Of a DNA stretch of 15,629 nucleotides, positions 7,333-14,228 are shown in pieces. A program made the position numbers and the translations under genes. The stretch's first letter is position 1. Each line of letters starts with the position of its first letter. The notes below the pieces were generated by a model that saw only the letters and a program-made list of their open reading frames with translations, had not been told where the DNA came from and did no database searches. This stretch comes from Pseudomonadota bacterium (GTDB taxonomy: Bacteria > Pseudomonadota > Alphaproteobacteria > Rhodospirillales > Magnetospirillaceae): contig JAFAAW010000091.1 in assembly GCA_023426365.1 (NCBI GenBank), positions 1 to 15,629 of the forward strand, in the 5' to 3' direction.

Positions 7333-7763
7333 GCCTCCTCGCCGATCACCGGCAGGCATTCGGCCAGAATGCGCTGTTTCAGCCGGGGACGGATGTTGCC
7401 TTTGGTGATCAGATCGACGGGGCGGCCCAGCACGCCTTCCAGCGCGTGCTTGAGTTCCACATAGCGGAACAGCCCGCCCGGGCAGCCCGGCGCGAATTCC
7501 ACCATCAGGTCCACGTCCGACATGGGCTTGGCCTCGTCGCGCACCACCGAGCCGAACAGCGACACCGACACCACGCCGAAGCGACGGAACAGCTCGCGGT
7601 GGGCGCGCAGCGCGGCGACCACCTCGTCGCGGGTGATGGGGGCGCGCTGGCGTGACACGCGGGCGGCATAGCCGCGCACCGCCTCCACCTTGTCGGCGGG
7701 GACGCGTAGCGTCAGCTCGATCACGTTGGGGCGCCCGCGGGCGGGCCGGCGTCGTTCCTTCAT
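7320..7763 (-). CDS. mntA: MntA-family nucleotidyltransferase antitoxin with N-terminal extension
   Basis: A minimal nucleotidyltransferase of 147 residues and the antitoxin partner of HepT. The family motif GSX10DXD is exact: G71-S72, ten residues, then D83-V-D85. A third acidic residue is D117 (RPVDLI). Such proteins inactivate HepT by attaching AMP to its active-site tyrosine; that role is established for characterised relatives and inferred here. Unusually, about 45 residues precede the catalytic domain. The basic MKERRRPARGRP is followed by a strand-helix stretch, IELTLRVPADKVEAVRGYA, that recalls half of a ribbon-helix-helix DNA-binding fold. The start ATG at 7761-7763 has no strong ribosome site. 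The short palindrome GGATAATCC lies at 7772-7780, just upstream. First gene of the minus-strand operon mntA-hepT-SDR-reductase. Confidence 0.88.
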   Translation of the reverse strand: MKERRRPARGRPNVIELTLRVPADKVEAVRGYAARVSRQRAPITRDEVVAALRAHRELFRRFGVVSVSLFGSVVRDEAKPMSDVDLMVEFAPGCPGGLFRYVELKHALEGVLGRPVDLITKGNIRPRLKQRILAECLPVIGEEACEL

Positions 7764-7805
7764 GCCCCAAAGGATAATCCCGCCTGCCCGGCTTAGGAAC
7801 GGGGA

Positions 7806-7834
7806 TTGTTGCCCCCAGCGGCTGAGGCTATAAC
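7806..7834 (+). promoter_or_regulatory. Sigma-70-type promoter for yicC-gmk
   Basis: TTGTTG at 7806-7811 and TATAAC at 7829-7834 are separated by exactly 17 bases. The -10 element matches five of six consensus positions and the -35 three of six. Transcription would begin near 7841, giving a leader of about 27 bases that contains the GAGGAGA ribosome site (7856-7862). It lies in the 104-base divergent gap between mntA and yicC. Confidence 0.55.
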
Positions 7835-7867
7835 CCTACGCACCCGCCATACCCCGAGGAGACCGCC

Positions 7868-8764
7868 TTGTCCGTCGCCAGCATGACCGGCTATGCCCGC
7901 GCCGAAGGGCGCGACGCCCAGGTAAGCTGGGTGTGGGAGGCCAAAAGCGTCAACGGACGCGGCCTGGAAATCCGCTGCCGCCTGCCCTCGGGCCACGACG
8001 CGCTGGAGGTGGCCGCGCGCGAGACGGCGACCCGCAAGCTCAAGCGCGGCAACCTTCAGGTTTCGCTGAACGTCAGCCGCATCGTCGAGGCCCCGGCCAT
8101 GCGGGTCAATCACGAGCTGCTGGACCAGATCCTGGCTCTGGTGGACGGCATCGGCGCGTCGCACCAGAACATCGCGCCCGCGCGCTGGGACGGCATCCTG
8201 GCCATCAAGGGCGTGCTGGAACCCATGGAGGCCGAGGACACCGACGCCGAAGCCGTGCGCACCGCGCGCGAGGCGGCCATGAAGGTGACGCTGGAGCAGG
8301 CGCTGGACCAGTTGGCGGCCATGCGCCTGTCCGAAGGCGCGCGCATCGAGCAGGTTCTGCTTAACCAGTTGGACGAGATCGCCCACCTGGCCGAGCGGGC
8401 CGGCGCCTCTGCCGCGCTGCGCCCGGAAACGGTGCGCGAGCGCCTGCGCCACCAGGTGGCCGCCGTGCTGGAGGCCGCGCCCACCCTGCCCGAGGAACGC
8501 ATCGCCCAGGAAGTGGCGCTGATCGCGGTCAAGGCCGACGTGCGCGAGGAGCTGGACCGCCTGCGCGCCCATGTGGCCGCCGCCCGCGAGCTGATCGCCG
8601 GCGGCGGCGCGGTCGGGCGCAAGCTGGACTTCCTGTCGCAGGAATTCAACCGTGAGGCCAACACGCTGTGCTCCAAATCGTCGGACGTGGAGCTGACCCG
8701 CATCGGACTGGACCTCAAAGCGGTGATCGACCAGTTCCGCGAGCAGGTCCAGAACATCGAATAG
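7868..8764 (+). CDS. yicC: YicC/YloC-family endoribonuclease
   Basis: A member of the YicC (YicC_N plus DUF1732) family, whose E. coli and Bacillus members are reported RNases acting on small RNAs and mRNA. The N-terminal signature SMTGYAR (5-11) is present. So is the strongly conserved C-terminal block from residue 250 onward, including GRKLDFLSQEFNREANT and the acidic tail. At 298 residues it is close to the usual 290. The start is taken as TTG at 7868 because GAGGAGA at 7856-7862 stands at ideal distance; the alternative ATG at 7883 would leave almost nothing before the SMTG motif. It is followed 24 bases later by gmk, an arrangement common in proteobacteria. Expected to be cytoplasmic. 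Confidence 0.93.
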   Translation: MSVASMTGYARAEGRDAQVSWVWEAKSVNGRGLEIRCRLPSGHDALEVAARETATRKLKRGNLQVSLNVSRIVEAPAMRVNHELLDQILALVDGIGASHQNIAPARWDGILAIKGVLEPMEAEDTDAEAVRTAREAAMKVTLEQALDQLAAMRLSEGARIEQVLLNQLDEIAHLAERAGASAALRPETVRERLRHQVAAVLEAAPTLPEERIAQEVALIAVKADVREELDRLRAHVAAARELIAGGGAVGRKLDFLSQEFNREANTLCSKSSDVELTRIGLDLKAVIDQFREQVQNIE

Positions 8765-8788
8765 CCAGGAAGATCCAGGAAGACCTTG

Positions 8789-9439
8789 ATGACCACCCCG
8801 CCCGCCAATCTGCCCACCGTCGCCCGCCGCGGCCTGATGCTGGTGCTGTCGTCGCCGTCCGGCGCCGGCAAGAGCACCATTGCCCGCGCACTGCTGGAGC
8901 GCGACCCCCACATCGCCATGTCGGTGTCGTGCACCACCCGCCCGCCCCGCCCGGGCGAGGTGGACGGAAAGGATTATCACTTCGTCACCGTCGAGACCTT
9001 CCACCAGATGGTGGAGGCCGGACAGTTCCTGGAACATGCCCGCGTGTTCGACAATTTCTATGGCACCCCCAAGGGACCGGTGGAGGACGCCTTGGCCGCG
9101 GGCCGCGACGTGCTGTTCGACATCGACTGGCAGGGCACCCAGCAATTGGGCGACAACGCCCGCGATGATCTGGTGACCGTGTTCATCCTGCCGCCCTCGG
9201 TCGAGGAGCTGGAGCGCCGCCTGCGCGGCCGCGCCCAGGACAGCGACGAGGTGGTCAAGAAGCGCATGGCCAAGGCTGGCGACGAGATGAGTCACTGGTT
9301 CGAATACGATTACGTGCTGCTCAACACCGAGGTGGACCGTTCCATCGACCGGGTGCAGGCCATCCTGGACGCCGAACGGCTGCGCCGCCGCCGCCAGGTG
9401 GCGATGGCCGATTTCGTCAACCGCCTGCGCGGCCAGTAA
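8789..9439 (+). CDS. gmk: Guanylate kinase
   Basis: Phosphorylates GMP to GDP with ATP in the purine nucleotide pathway. The P-loop SPSGAGKST spans 22-30. The GMP-binding segment TTRPPRPGEVDGKDYHF follows at 49-65, with YGTPKGPV at 91-98 and the conserved DIDWQG at 111-116. A lid-like segment, RRLRGRAQDSDEVVKKRM, comes later. Full length at 216 residues. The ATG at 8789 is preferred over the TTG immediately before it (8786); CCAGGAAG at 8775-8782 supplies the ribosome site. Cotranscribed with yicC, and the following glycosyltransferase begins two bases after its stop. Confidence 0.97.
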   Translation: MTTPPANLPTVARRGLMLVLSSPSGAGKSTIARALLERDPHIAMSVSCTTRPPRPGEVDGKDYHFVTVETFHQMVEAGQFLEHARVFDNFYGTPKGPVEDALAAGRDVLFDIDWQGTQQLGDNARDDLVTVFILPPSVEELERRLRGRAQDSDEVVKKRMAKAGDEMSHWFEYDYVLLNTEVDRSIDRVQAILDAERLRRRRQVAMADFVNRLRGQ

Positions 9440-9441
9440 CC

Positions 9442-10455
9442 GTGGCCGAGGCCCCCGCCTCCATCCTGGTCTATGTGGGTCTGGACGCCGTCGGCGACGG
9501 GCTGATGAAGCTGCCGTTCCTGCGCGCGCTGCGCAGCGCCTTTCCCGCCGCCCGCATCACCTGGATGGCGGGCAAGGGCCACACCGTCTATGCCGGCTCG
9601 CTCGCCGCCCTGGTGGGCGGGCTGGTCGACGAGGTGCTGGACCAGGCCGGCGTCGGCAGCCGCATGGGCGAATTGCTGGGCCGGCGGCCGCTGGCCGGGC
9701 GGTCGTTCGATCTGATCATCGACACCCAGCGCCGGCTGCTGACCAGCCTGATCCTGCGCCGGGTGCGCCACGGCCGCTTCATTTCGGCGGCCGCCAATTT
9801 CGCGCTGTCCGATGCCCGCCCGCCCGCCGGCTGGACGCGCCCCGCCGCCATGGTCGGGCAGTTGATGGCGCTGGTCGAAATGGCCAGCGGCCAGCCCGCC
9901 CGCGCCGACGCGCCACTGCCCAGCGACCCCGCCATCGAACGGCTGGCCGACGGCCTGCTGCCGCCGGGCCTGGTCTATGTGGGATTCGCCCCCGGGGCCG
10001 GCGGACGCCACAAATGCTGGCCGCTGGACCGCTATGTGACGCTGGCGGCCCGCCAGCAGGAACTGGGCCGGATGCCGGTGTTCCTGCTGGGGCCGAACGA
10101 GGCGGATTGGGCCGCCGACATCCGCACCGCCCTGCCCCGCGCGGTGCTGCCGCTGCAAGAGCTGGACAAGGCGCCGCCGGCCCTGACCATCGCGCTGGGG
10201 CGGCGCATGGCAGCGGCGGTGGCCAACGATTCCGGCACCGGCCACATGCTGGCGGCGGCCGATGCGCCGCTGGTGTCGCTGTTCGGCCCGACCCCGCCCG
10301 AAAAGTTCGCCCCCGCCGCCTGCCGGCTGGCGGTGGTGCGGGCGCAGGATTTCGGCGGCGATGCCATGGAGCTGATTTCCATCGATGCCGTGGCCCAGGC
10401 GCTGGAGGGGCTTCTGCGCCGCGGCGACCGGGTCGCGTCACCGGCTTTGCTTTGA
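9442..10455 (+). CDS. Glycosyltransferase family 9 (heptosyltransferase-like) protein
   Basis: A 337-residue GT-B-fold enzyme of the GT9 family, which includes the ADP-heptose:LPS heptosyltransferases. Visible family marks are the N-terminal VGDGLMKLP (17-25), whose D19 matches the proposed catalytic base of WaaC-type enzymes. The sugar-nucleotide segment PGAGGRHKCWP is at 184-194, NDSGTGH at 262-268, and FGPTPPEKFAP at 281-291. The likely role is transfer of a heptose or related sugar to a lipopolysaccharide core or another surface glycan on the cytoplasmic face of the inner membrane; donor and acceptor are unknown. The GTG start at 9442 lies two bases after the gmk stop, so translation is probably coupled. 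No other LPS gene is visible nearby, so its place in a purine/RNA operon is a little unusual. Confidence 0.88.
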   Translation: MAEAPASILVYVGLDAVGDGLMKLPFLRALRSAFPAARITWMAGKGHTVYAGSLAALVGGLVDEVLDQAGVGSRMGELLGRRPLAGRSFDLIIDTQRRLLTSLILRRVRHGRFISAAANFALSDARPPAGWTRPAAMVGQLMALVEMASGQPARADAPLPSDPAIERLADGLLPPGLVYVGFAPGAGGRHKCWPLDRYVTLAARQQELGRMPVFLLGPNEADWAADIRTALPRAVLPLQELDKAPPALTIALGRRMAAAVANDSGTGHMLAAADAPLVSLFGPTPPEKFAPAACRLAVVRAQDFGGDAMELISIDAVAQALEGLLRRGDRVASPALL

Positions 10456-10480
10456 CCCCGCCATCCCCCTTGGGTAGGAT
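10452..10480 (+). promoter_or_regulatory. Candidate sigma-70-type promoter for apt
   Basis: TTGACC (10452-10457) and TAGGAT (10475-10480) are separated by 17 bases. The -35 matches five of six consensus bases and contains the TGA stop of the glycosyltransferase gene. Initiation would be near 10487, leaving a leader of about 32 bases before the apt ATG at 10519. Confidence 0.45.
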
Positions 10481-10518
10481 GGTGGGTCATTGTTGCAGCT
10501 TGGTTTCCCGGGGCTTTC

Positions 10519-11043
10519 ATGAACATCAAGGACCACATCCGCGGCATTCCGGATTTCCCGAAGCCGGGCATTCTTTTCTATGACATTTCCACCCTGCTCG
10601 CCCATCCCGACGCTTGGCAGGTGGCCATGGGTCGTGTTGCCCATGCCGTGCGCAAGTACCAGCCCGACATCCTGGCCGGCATCGAATCGCGCGGCTTTCT
10701 GGTGGCGGCACCCTTGGCGCTGAAGCTGGGCTGCGGCTTCATCATGCTGCGCAAGAAGGGCAAGCTGCCGGGCAAGACCATCCGCCACGAATACGACCTG
10801 GAATACGGCACCGACAGCATCGAGATCCAGGAGGACGCAGTGCAGCCCGGCCAGCGCGTGGTGGTGCTGGACGATCTGCTGGCCACCGGCGGCACCATGT
10901 CGGCGGGCGTCGAATTGCTGCGCAAGGTGGGCGCCGAGGTGACCGGCGCCGCCGCCCTGATCGAGCTGAACTTCCTGCCCGGCCGCAAGCGGCTCGAGGC
11001 CATGGGGGTGCCGGTCACCAGCCTGGTTTCCTACGACGAGTAG
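10519..11043 (+). CDS. apt: Adenine phosphoribosyltransferase
   Basis: Salvages adenine to AMP using phosphoribosyl pyrophosphate (PRPP). The PRPP-binding loop VVVLDDLLATGGT is at residues 114-126. The N-terminal IPDFPKPGILFYDISTLL (10-27) and GIESRGF (54-60) are typical of Apt rather than of other type I phosphoribosyltransferases. KLPGKTIRHEYDLEYGTD (82-99) is the flexible catalytic-loop region. At 174 residues it is full length. The ATG at 10519 has only a weak GGGG-type ribosome site, but it gives the conserved N-terminus. It probably has its own promoter overlapping the end of the upstream gene. The 34-bp tandem repeat array begins directly at its stop codon. Confidence 0.96.
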   Translation: MNIKDHIRGIPDFPKPGILFYDISTLLAHPDAWQVAMGRVAHAVRKYQPDILAGIESRGFLVAAPLALKLGCGFIMLRKKGKLPGKTIRHEYDLEYGTDSIEIQEDAVQPGQRVVVLDDLLATGGTMSAGVELLRKVGAEVTGAAALIELNFLPGRKRLEAMGVPVTSLVSYDE

Positions 11044-11169
11044 GTCCCCGCCGGCCGGCCGATGAAAGGCCCCCGCCGGCCTCGCCGGCCGGCTGATGAA
11101 AGGCCCCCGCCGGCCCCGCCGGCCGGCTGATGAAAGGCCCCCGCCGGCCCCGCCGGCCGGCTGATGAAA
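11043..11169. repeat. 34-bp tandem repeat array between apt and the kinase
   Basis: Three consecutive 34-base units occupy 11068-11101, 11102-11135 and 11136-11169. The last two are identical and the first differs at one base. Before them a degenerate copy (11043-11067) looks like the same unit with about nine bases missing. Each unit begins GGCCCCCGCCGG and ends GGCTGATGAAA; the GATGAAA motif recurs at 11061, 11095, 11129 and 11163, always 34 bases apart. The GCCGGC cores are self-complementary, so each copy can form hairpins. There are no intervening spacers. The array fills nearly all of the 142-base gap and its last GAAAGGA forms part of the only ribosome-site-like sequence before the kinase start. 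Confidence 0.95.
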
Positions 11170-11185
11170 GGAACGAGCGCCAGCC

Positions 11186-14134
11186 ATGGAATTCGCGCTG
11201 CAGGCGGCGCTGATGGGAGCGGTGATGGGAACGGCCGTGCTGGCCGTGACCACCATCTACGGCTGGTCGCAGCCCGCCGCTCCCAATGCCTATGGCTGGT
11301 GGGCCGCCGCCTTCGTCCTGGAAACCCTGGGGCGCGCCGTCCTGCTGGCGCCGGCCCATCCCAGTCTGGTGGACGTGTCCGACATGCTGCACGGCCTGTC
11401 GGCGGGGATGGCGCTGTGCGGCGCCATCTCGTTCCTGGGCGGCCGGGTCACACCGGCGCTGATGCTGTCGGGGCTGGCCGCCGCCGCCGGCTGGGTATTG
11501 CTTGCCCATATGGTGCGCCCGCTGCTGTCCTTGGCCCAACTGCCGCTGTTCGGCATCGGCGGCGTGCCGCTGCTGGTGGCCTCGTGGGGCTTTCTGTCGC
11601 GCGGCGGGCTGGCCTCGGGCAGCGGCGCGCACCGGCTGGGCGCCATCGCCTTCGCCGCCGCCGGCCTGCACCAATTGTCGGCGCCGCTGCTGCATTCCCA
11701 CCCGACTTTGGCGACGTGGAGCTTCGTCGCCTCGCAATTCCTGTCCATGGTGATGGCGGTGGCGCTGCTGGTGGTCGTGGTCCGCCGCCAGCAGGCGCTG
11801 GTGGAGAGCGAGGGGCAGCGCGCCAACCTTCTGCAAAGCCGGCTGGTGGACGCGCTCGGCAGCGTGCACGATGCGGTGGCGCTGTTCGACGTCAACGACC
11901 GCCTGATCACCTGCAACAATCTGTACCGCGAGTTCCTGGCCCCCGCCGCCGACACCATCCGGCCCGGCCGCAGCTTCGAGGACATCCTGAAGGCCGAGGC
12001 CGAGCGCGGCGCGGTCCCCGACGCCGCCGGGCGCGAACAGGACTGGGTGTTCGACATGCTGGCCGACCACCATGCGGCCAGCGAAACCTCGGGCCGCGAG
12101 TTCCAGCTCTGGAATGGCCGCTGGGTGGCGGTCAGCGTCTATCGCACCGCCGACGGCGGCCACCTGCGGATCTTACGCGACGTCACCAACCGCCGTCAGG
12201 CGGAAGCGTCGCTGACCGAAAGCCTGAACTGGCTGCGCGGCATCATGGACACGGTGGTGGACGGCATCATCACCATCGACGACACCGGCACGGTGCTGTC
12301 CTACAACCCCTCGGCCGAACGCATCTTCGGCTACGAGGCCAACGAGGTGGTCGGGCGCAATATCAACATGCTGATGCCCGAGCCGCACCGTTCGGCCCAT
12401 GACAGCTATCTGCGCCGCTATGCCGAAACCGGCGAGGCGCGCATCGTCGGCATCGGGCGACAGGTCCGGGGACGGCGCAAGAACGGCGAGGAATTCCCGC
12501 TGGACCTTGCGGTGACCGAGATGCGCCAGGGCGACATGATCACCTTCATCGGCGTGGTGCGCGACATCACCGACCGCAAGCGGGTCGAGGACGCGCTGGT
12601 GGAAAGCGAACAGCGCTTCCGCGACCTGGCCGAATCCGCCTCGGACTGGTTCTGGGAAATGGATTCGGAATTCCAGTTCACCTTCGTCTCGGGCCGTGTC
12701 CGCCAGGTTCTCGGGGTCGGCCCCAGCTTCTTCATCGGCCGGCCGTTCATGGATTTGGCCCAGGCCGACGACGCCAAGGACGATTGGGAACAGCAGATGG
12801 AGGTCATGCGGGCACACCGGCCGTTCCGCGGCTTCGTGTTCTCGCACCATTCGCCGTCGGGGGCGGTCAGGTTCGTGGAAATGGCCGGCCGCCCGGCCTT
12901 CGACGCCGACGGTCTGTTCTGCGGCTATCGCGGCACCGCCGCCGACATCACCCCGCTCAAGCGGCACGAACAGGAGCTGGCCGCCCAATCGGCCCAGCGC
13001 CAGGCCATCATCGACAACATGGGCCAGGGCGTGGTGGTTTTCGACGGCGCCGAGCGGCTGCTGGCGGTGAACCAGCAGGCGCGCATCCTGGTGGACCTGC
13101 CCGACACCTCGGCCGGGCTGGGCACGCTGGAGACGCTGCTGCTGCATCTGGCGCTGCACGGCGAATTCGGCCAGGGCGACGCCATGGTCAAGGTGGCCCG
13201 CCGCCTGACCCGCCTGCGCCGCATCCCCAACCAGGTGTTCGAACACCAGCGCCCCAACGGCATGGTGCTGGAGGTGCGCTCCACCGTGATGCCGGGCGGC
13301 GGGCTGATCCTGACCTTCGCCGACATCACCGACCGCAAGAAGGTCGAGGACACCCTGCGCGAGGCCAAGGAGGCGGCCGAACGCGGCAATCGCGCCAAGG
13401 CCACCTTCCTGGCCAATATCAGCCACGAGCTGCGCACGCCGCTCAATGCCATCATCGGCTTTTCGGAACTGATGAAGCACGAGATTTTCGGCCCGCTGGA
13501 GCCGGCGTCCTATCGCTCCTATGTGGACGACATCCACGAAAGCGGCATGCACCTGCTGGAGCTGATCAACGACATCCTCGACATGTCCAAGGCCGAGGCC
13601 GGCATGACCGATCTGGTGGACAGCGAGGTGGACGTGGCCGCGGTGATCCGCTCCAGCATGCGCATGATGGCGCGCCGCGCCGGTGCCAACGGCGTCGAGC
13701 TGGTGGAACGCGTCCCCGAAGCCCTGCCCCACCTGTATGCCGATGAACGGCGCCTGCGCCAGATCGTGCTGAACCTGGTGTCCAACGCCGTCAAGTTCAC
13801 GGAAGAAGGCGGGGCGGTCACGGTGACCGCCAGCCACGATGCCGACGGCCTGCACCTGACGGTGACCGACACCGGCATCGGCATGGACGCCGACGAGTTG
13901 GAGCGCGTCATGCTGCCCTTCGTCCAGGCCGATACCCGGTTGTCGCGCAAGTACGAGGGCACCGGCCTGGGCCTGCCGCTGACCAAGGCCCTGGTGGTGG
14001 CCCATGGCGGCACCATCGCCCTGCGCTCGGCGCCCGACGAGGGCACCACGGTCGAGGTGGTATTCCCGCCGTTCCGCATCATCGCCGCCACCGGCGAAGC
14101 CGTCGCCGCCGAGGAAGTGCTGCGCCGGGGCTGA
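11186..14134 (+). CDS. Membrane-bound multi-PAS sensor histidine kinase with FixL-like heme PAS
   Basis: A 982-residue sensor kinase. Roughly seven membrane helices fill residues 5-200. Four PAS domains follow at about 216-335, 344-463, 474-590 and 603-716. A HisKA dimerisation domain has the phosphoacceptor H747 in SHELRTP. A HATPase domain has the N box NLVSNAVKF (863-871), G1 DTGIGM (895-900) and G2 GTGLGL (925-930). PAS2 resembles FixL: H405 matches the heme-ligand histidine, and R411 and R425 fall at +6 and +20 as in Bradyrhizobium FixL. The HisKA stretch (FGPLEP, SGMHLLELINDILDMSKAEAG) resembles DivJ/PleC/PdhS kinases. There is no receiver domain and no response regulator beside it, so its partner is unknown. 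The ATG at 11186 has a weak site, AAAGGA, 13 bases upstream, partly supplied by the repeat array. Oxygen or redox sensing is inferred. Confidence 0.93.
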   Translation: MEFALQAALMGAVMGTAVLAVTTIYGWSQPAAPNAYGWWAAAFVLETLGRAVLLAPAHPSLVDVSDMLHGLSAGMALCGAISFLGGRVTPALMLSGLAAAAGWVLLAHMVRPLLSLAQLPLFGIGGVPLLVASWGFLSRGGLASGSGAHRLGAIAFAAAGLHQLSAPLLHSHPTLATWSFVASQFLSMVMAVALLVVVVRRQQALVESEGQRANLLQSRLVDALGSVHDAVALFDVNDRLITCNNLYREFLAPAADTIRPGRSFEDILKAEAERGAVPDAAGREQDWVFDMLADHHAASETSGREFQLWNGRWVAVSVYRTADGGHLRILRDVTNRRQAEASLTESLNWLRGIMDTVVDGIITIDDTGTVLSYNPSAERIFGYEANEVVGRNINMLMPEPHRSAHDSYLRRYAETGEARIVGIGRQVRGRRKNGEEFPLDLAVTEMRQGDMITFIGVVRDITDRKRVEDALVESEQRFRDLAESASDWFWEMDSEFQFTFVSGRVRQVLGVGPSFFIGRPFMDLAQADDAKDDWEQQMEVMRAHRPFRGFVFSHHSPSGAVRFVEMAGRPAFDADGLFCGYRGTAADITPLKRHEQELAAQSAQRQAIIDNMGQGVVVFDGAERLLAVNQQARILVDLPDTSAGLGTLETLLLHLALHGEFGQGDAMVKVARRLTRLRRIPNQVFEHQRPNGMVLEVRSTVMPGGGLILTFADITDRKKVEDTLREAKEAAERGNRAKATFLANISHELRTPLNAIIGFSELMKHEIFGPLEPASYRSYVDDIHESGMHLLELINDILDMSKAEAGMTDLVDSEVDVAAVIRSSMRMMARRAGANGVELVERVPEALPHLYADERRLRQIVLNLVSNAVKFTEEGGAVTVTASHDADGLHLTVTDTGIGMDADELERVMLPFVQADTRLSRKYEGTGLGLPLTKALVVAHGGTIALRSAPDEGTTVEVVFPPFRIIAATGEAVAAEEVLRRG

Positions 14135-14228
14135 GGGTCCGGGCGCGCGGGCCTTGTCGTCTGCCCCTTTCCGTTGCGCCGGAAACGGTCTATGGTCCGC
14201 GCAAGACAGTGAACCGAGGTTCGCCCGC

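Noticed and set aside
6973..7770. A single 265-residue protein fusing extra N-terminal sequence to HepT
   Set aside because: The upstream half is only the mntA region in another frame. HepT homology starts at about 7332, and mntA has exact motifs in its own frame.
7772..7780. GGATAATCC palindrome as an mntA operator
   Set aside because: Nine bases with a single copy could be chance. It is kept only as a note supporting a possible autoregulation test.
7793..9295. A 500-codon minus-strand open frame opposite yicC and gmk
   Set aside because: It is antisense to two well-recognised genes, has shadow-like composition and covers the yicC promoter.
11043..11169. CRISPR array
   Set aside because: The 34-base units are directly adjacent, have no unique spacers, and no cas gene is near.
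11186..14134. Hybrid kinase or diguanylate cyclase output
   Set aside because: No receiver domain and no GGDEF or EAL motif is visible. The protein ends shortly after the HATPase G2 box.
14168..14196. Promoter (TTTCCG, 17 bases, TATGGT) before the proline-rich gene
   Set aside because: The -35 matches only three of six bases and overlaps a small inverted repeat, so support is too weak to list as a feature.
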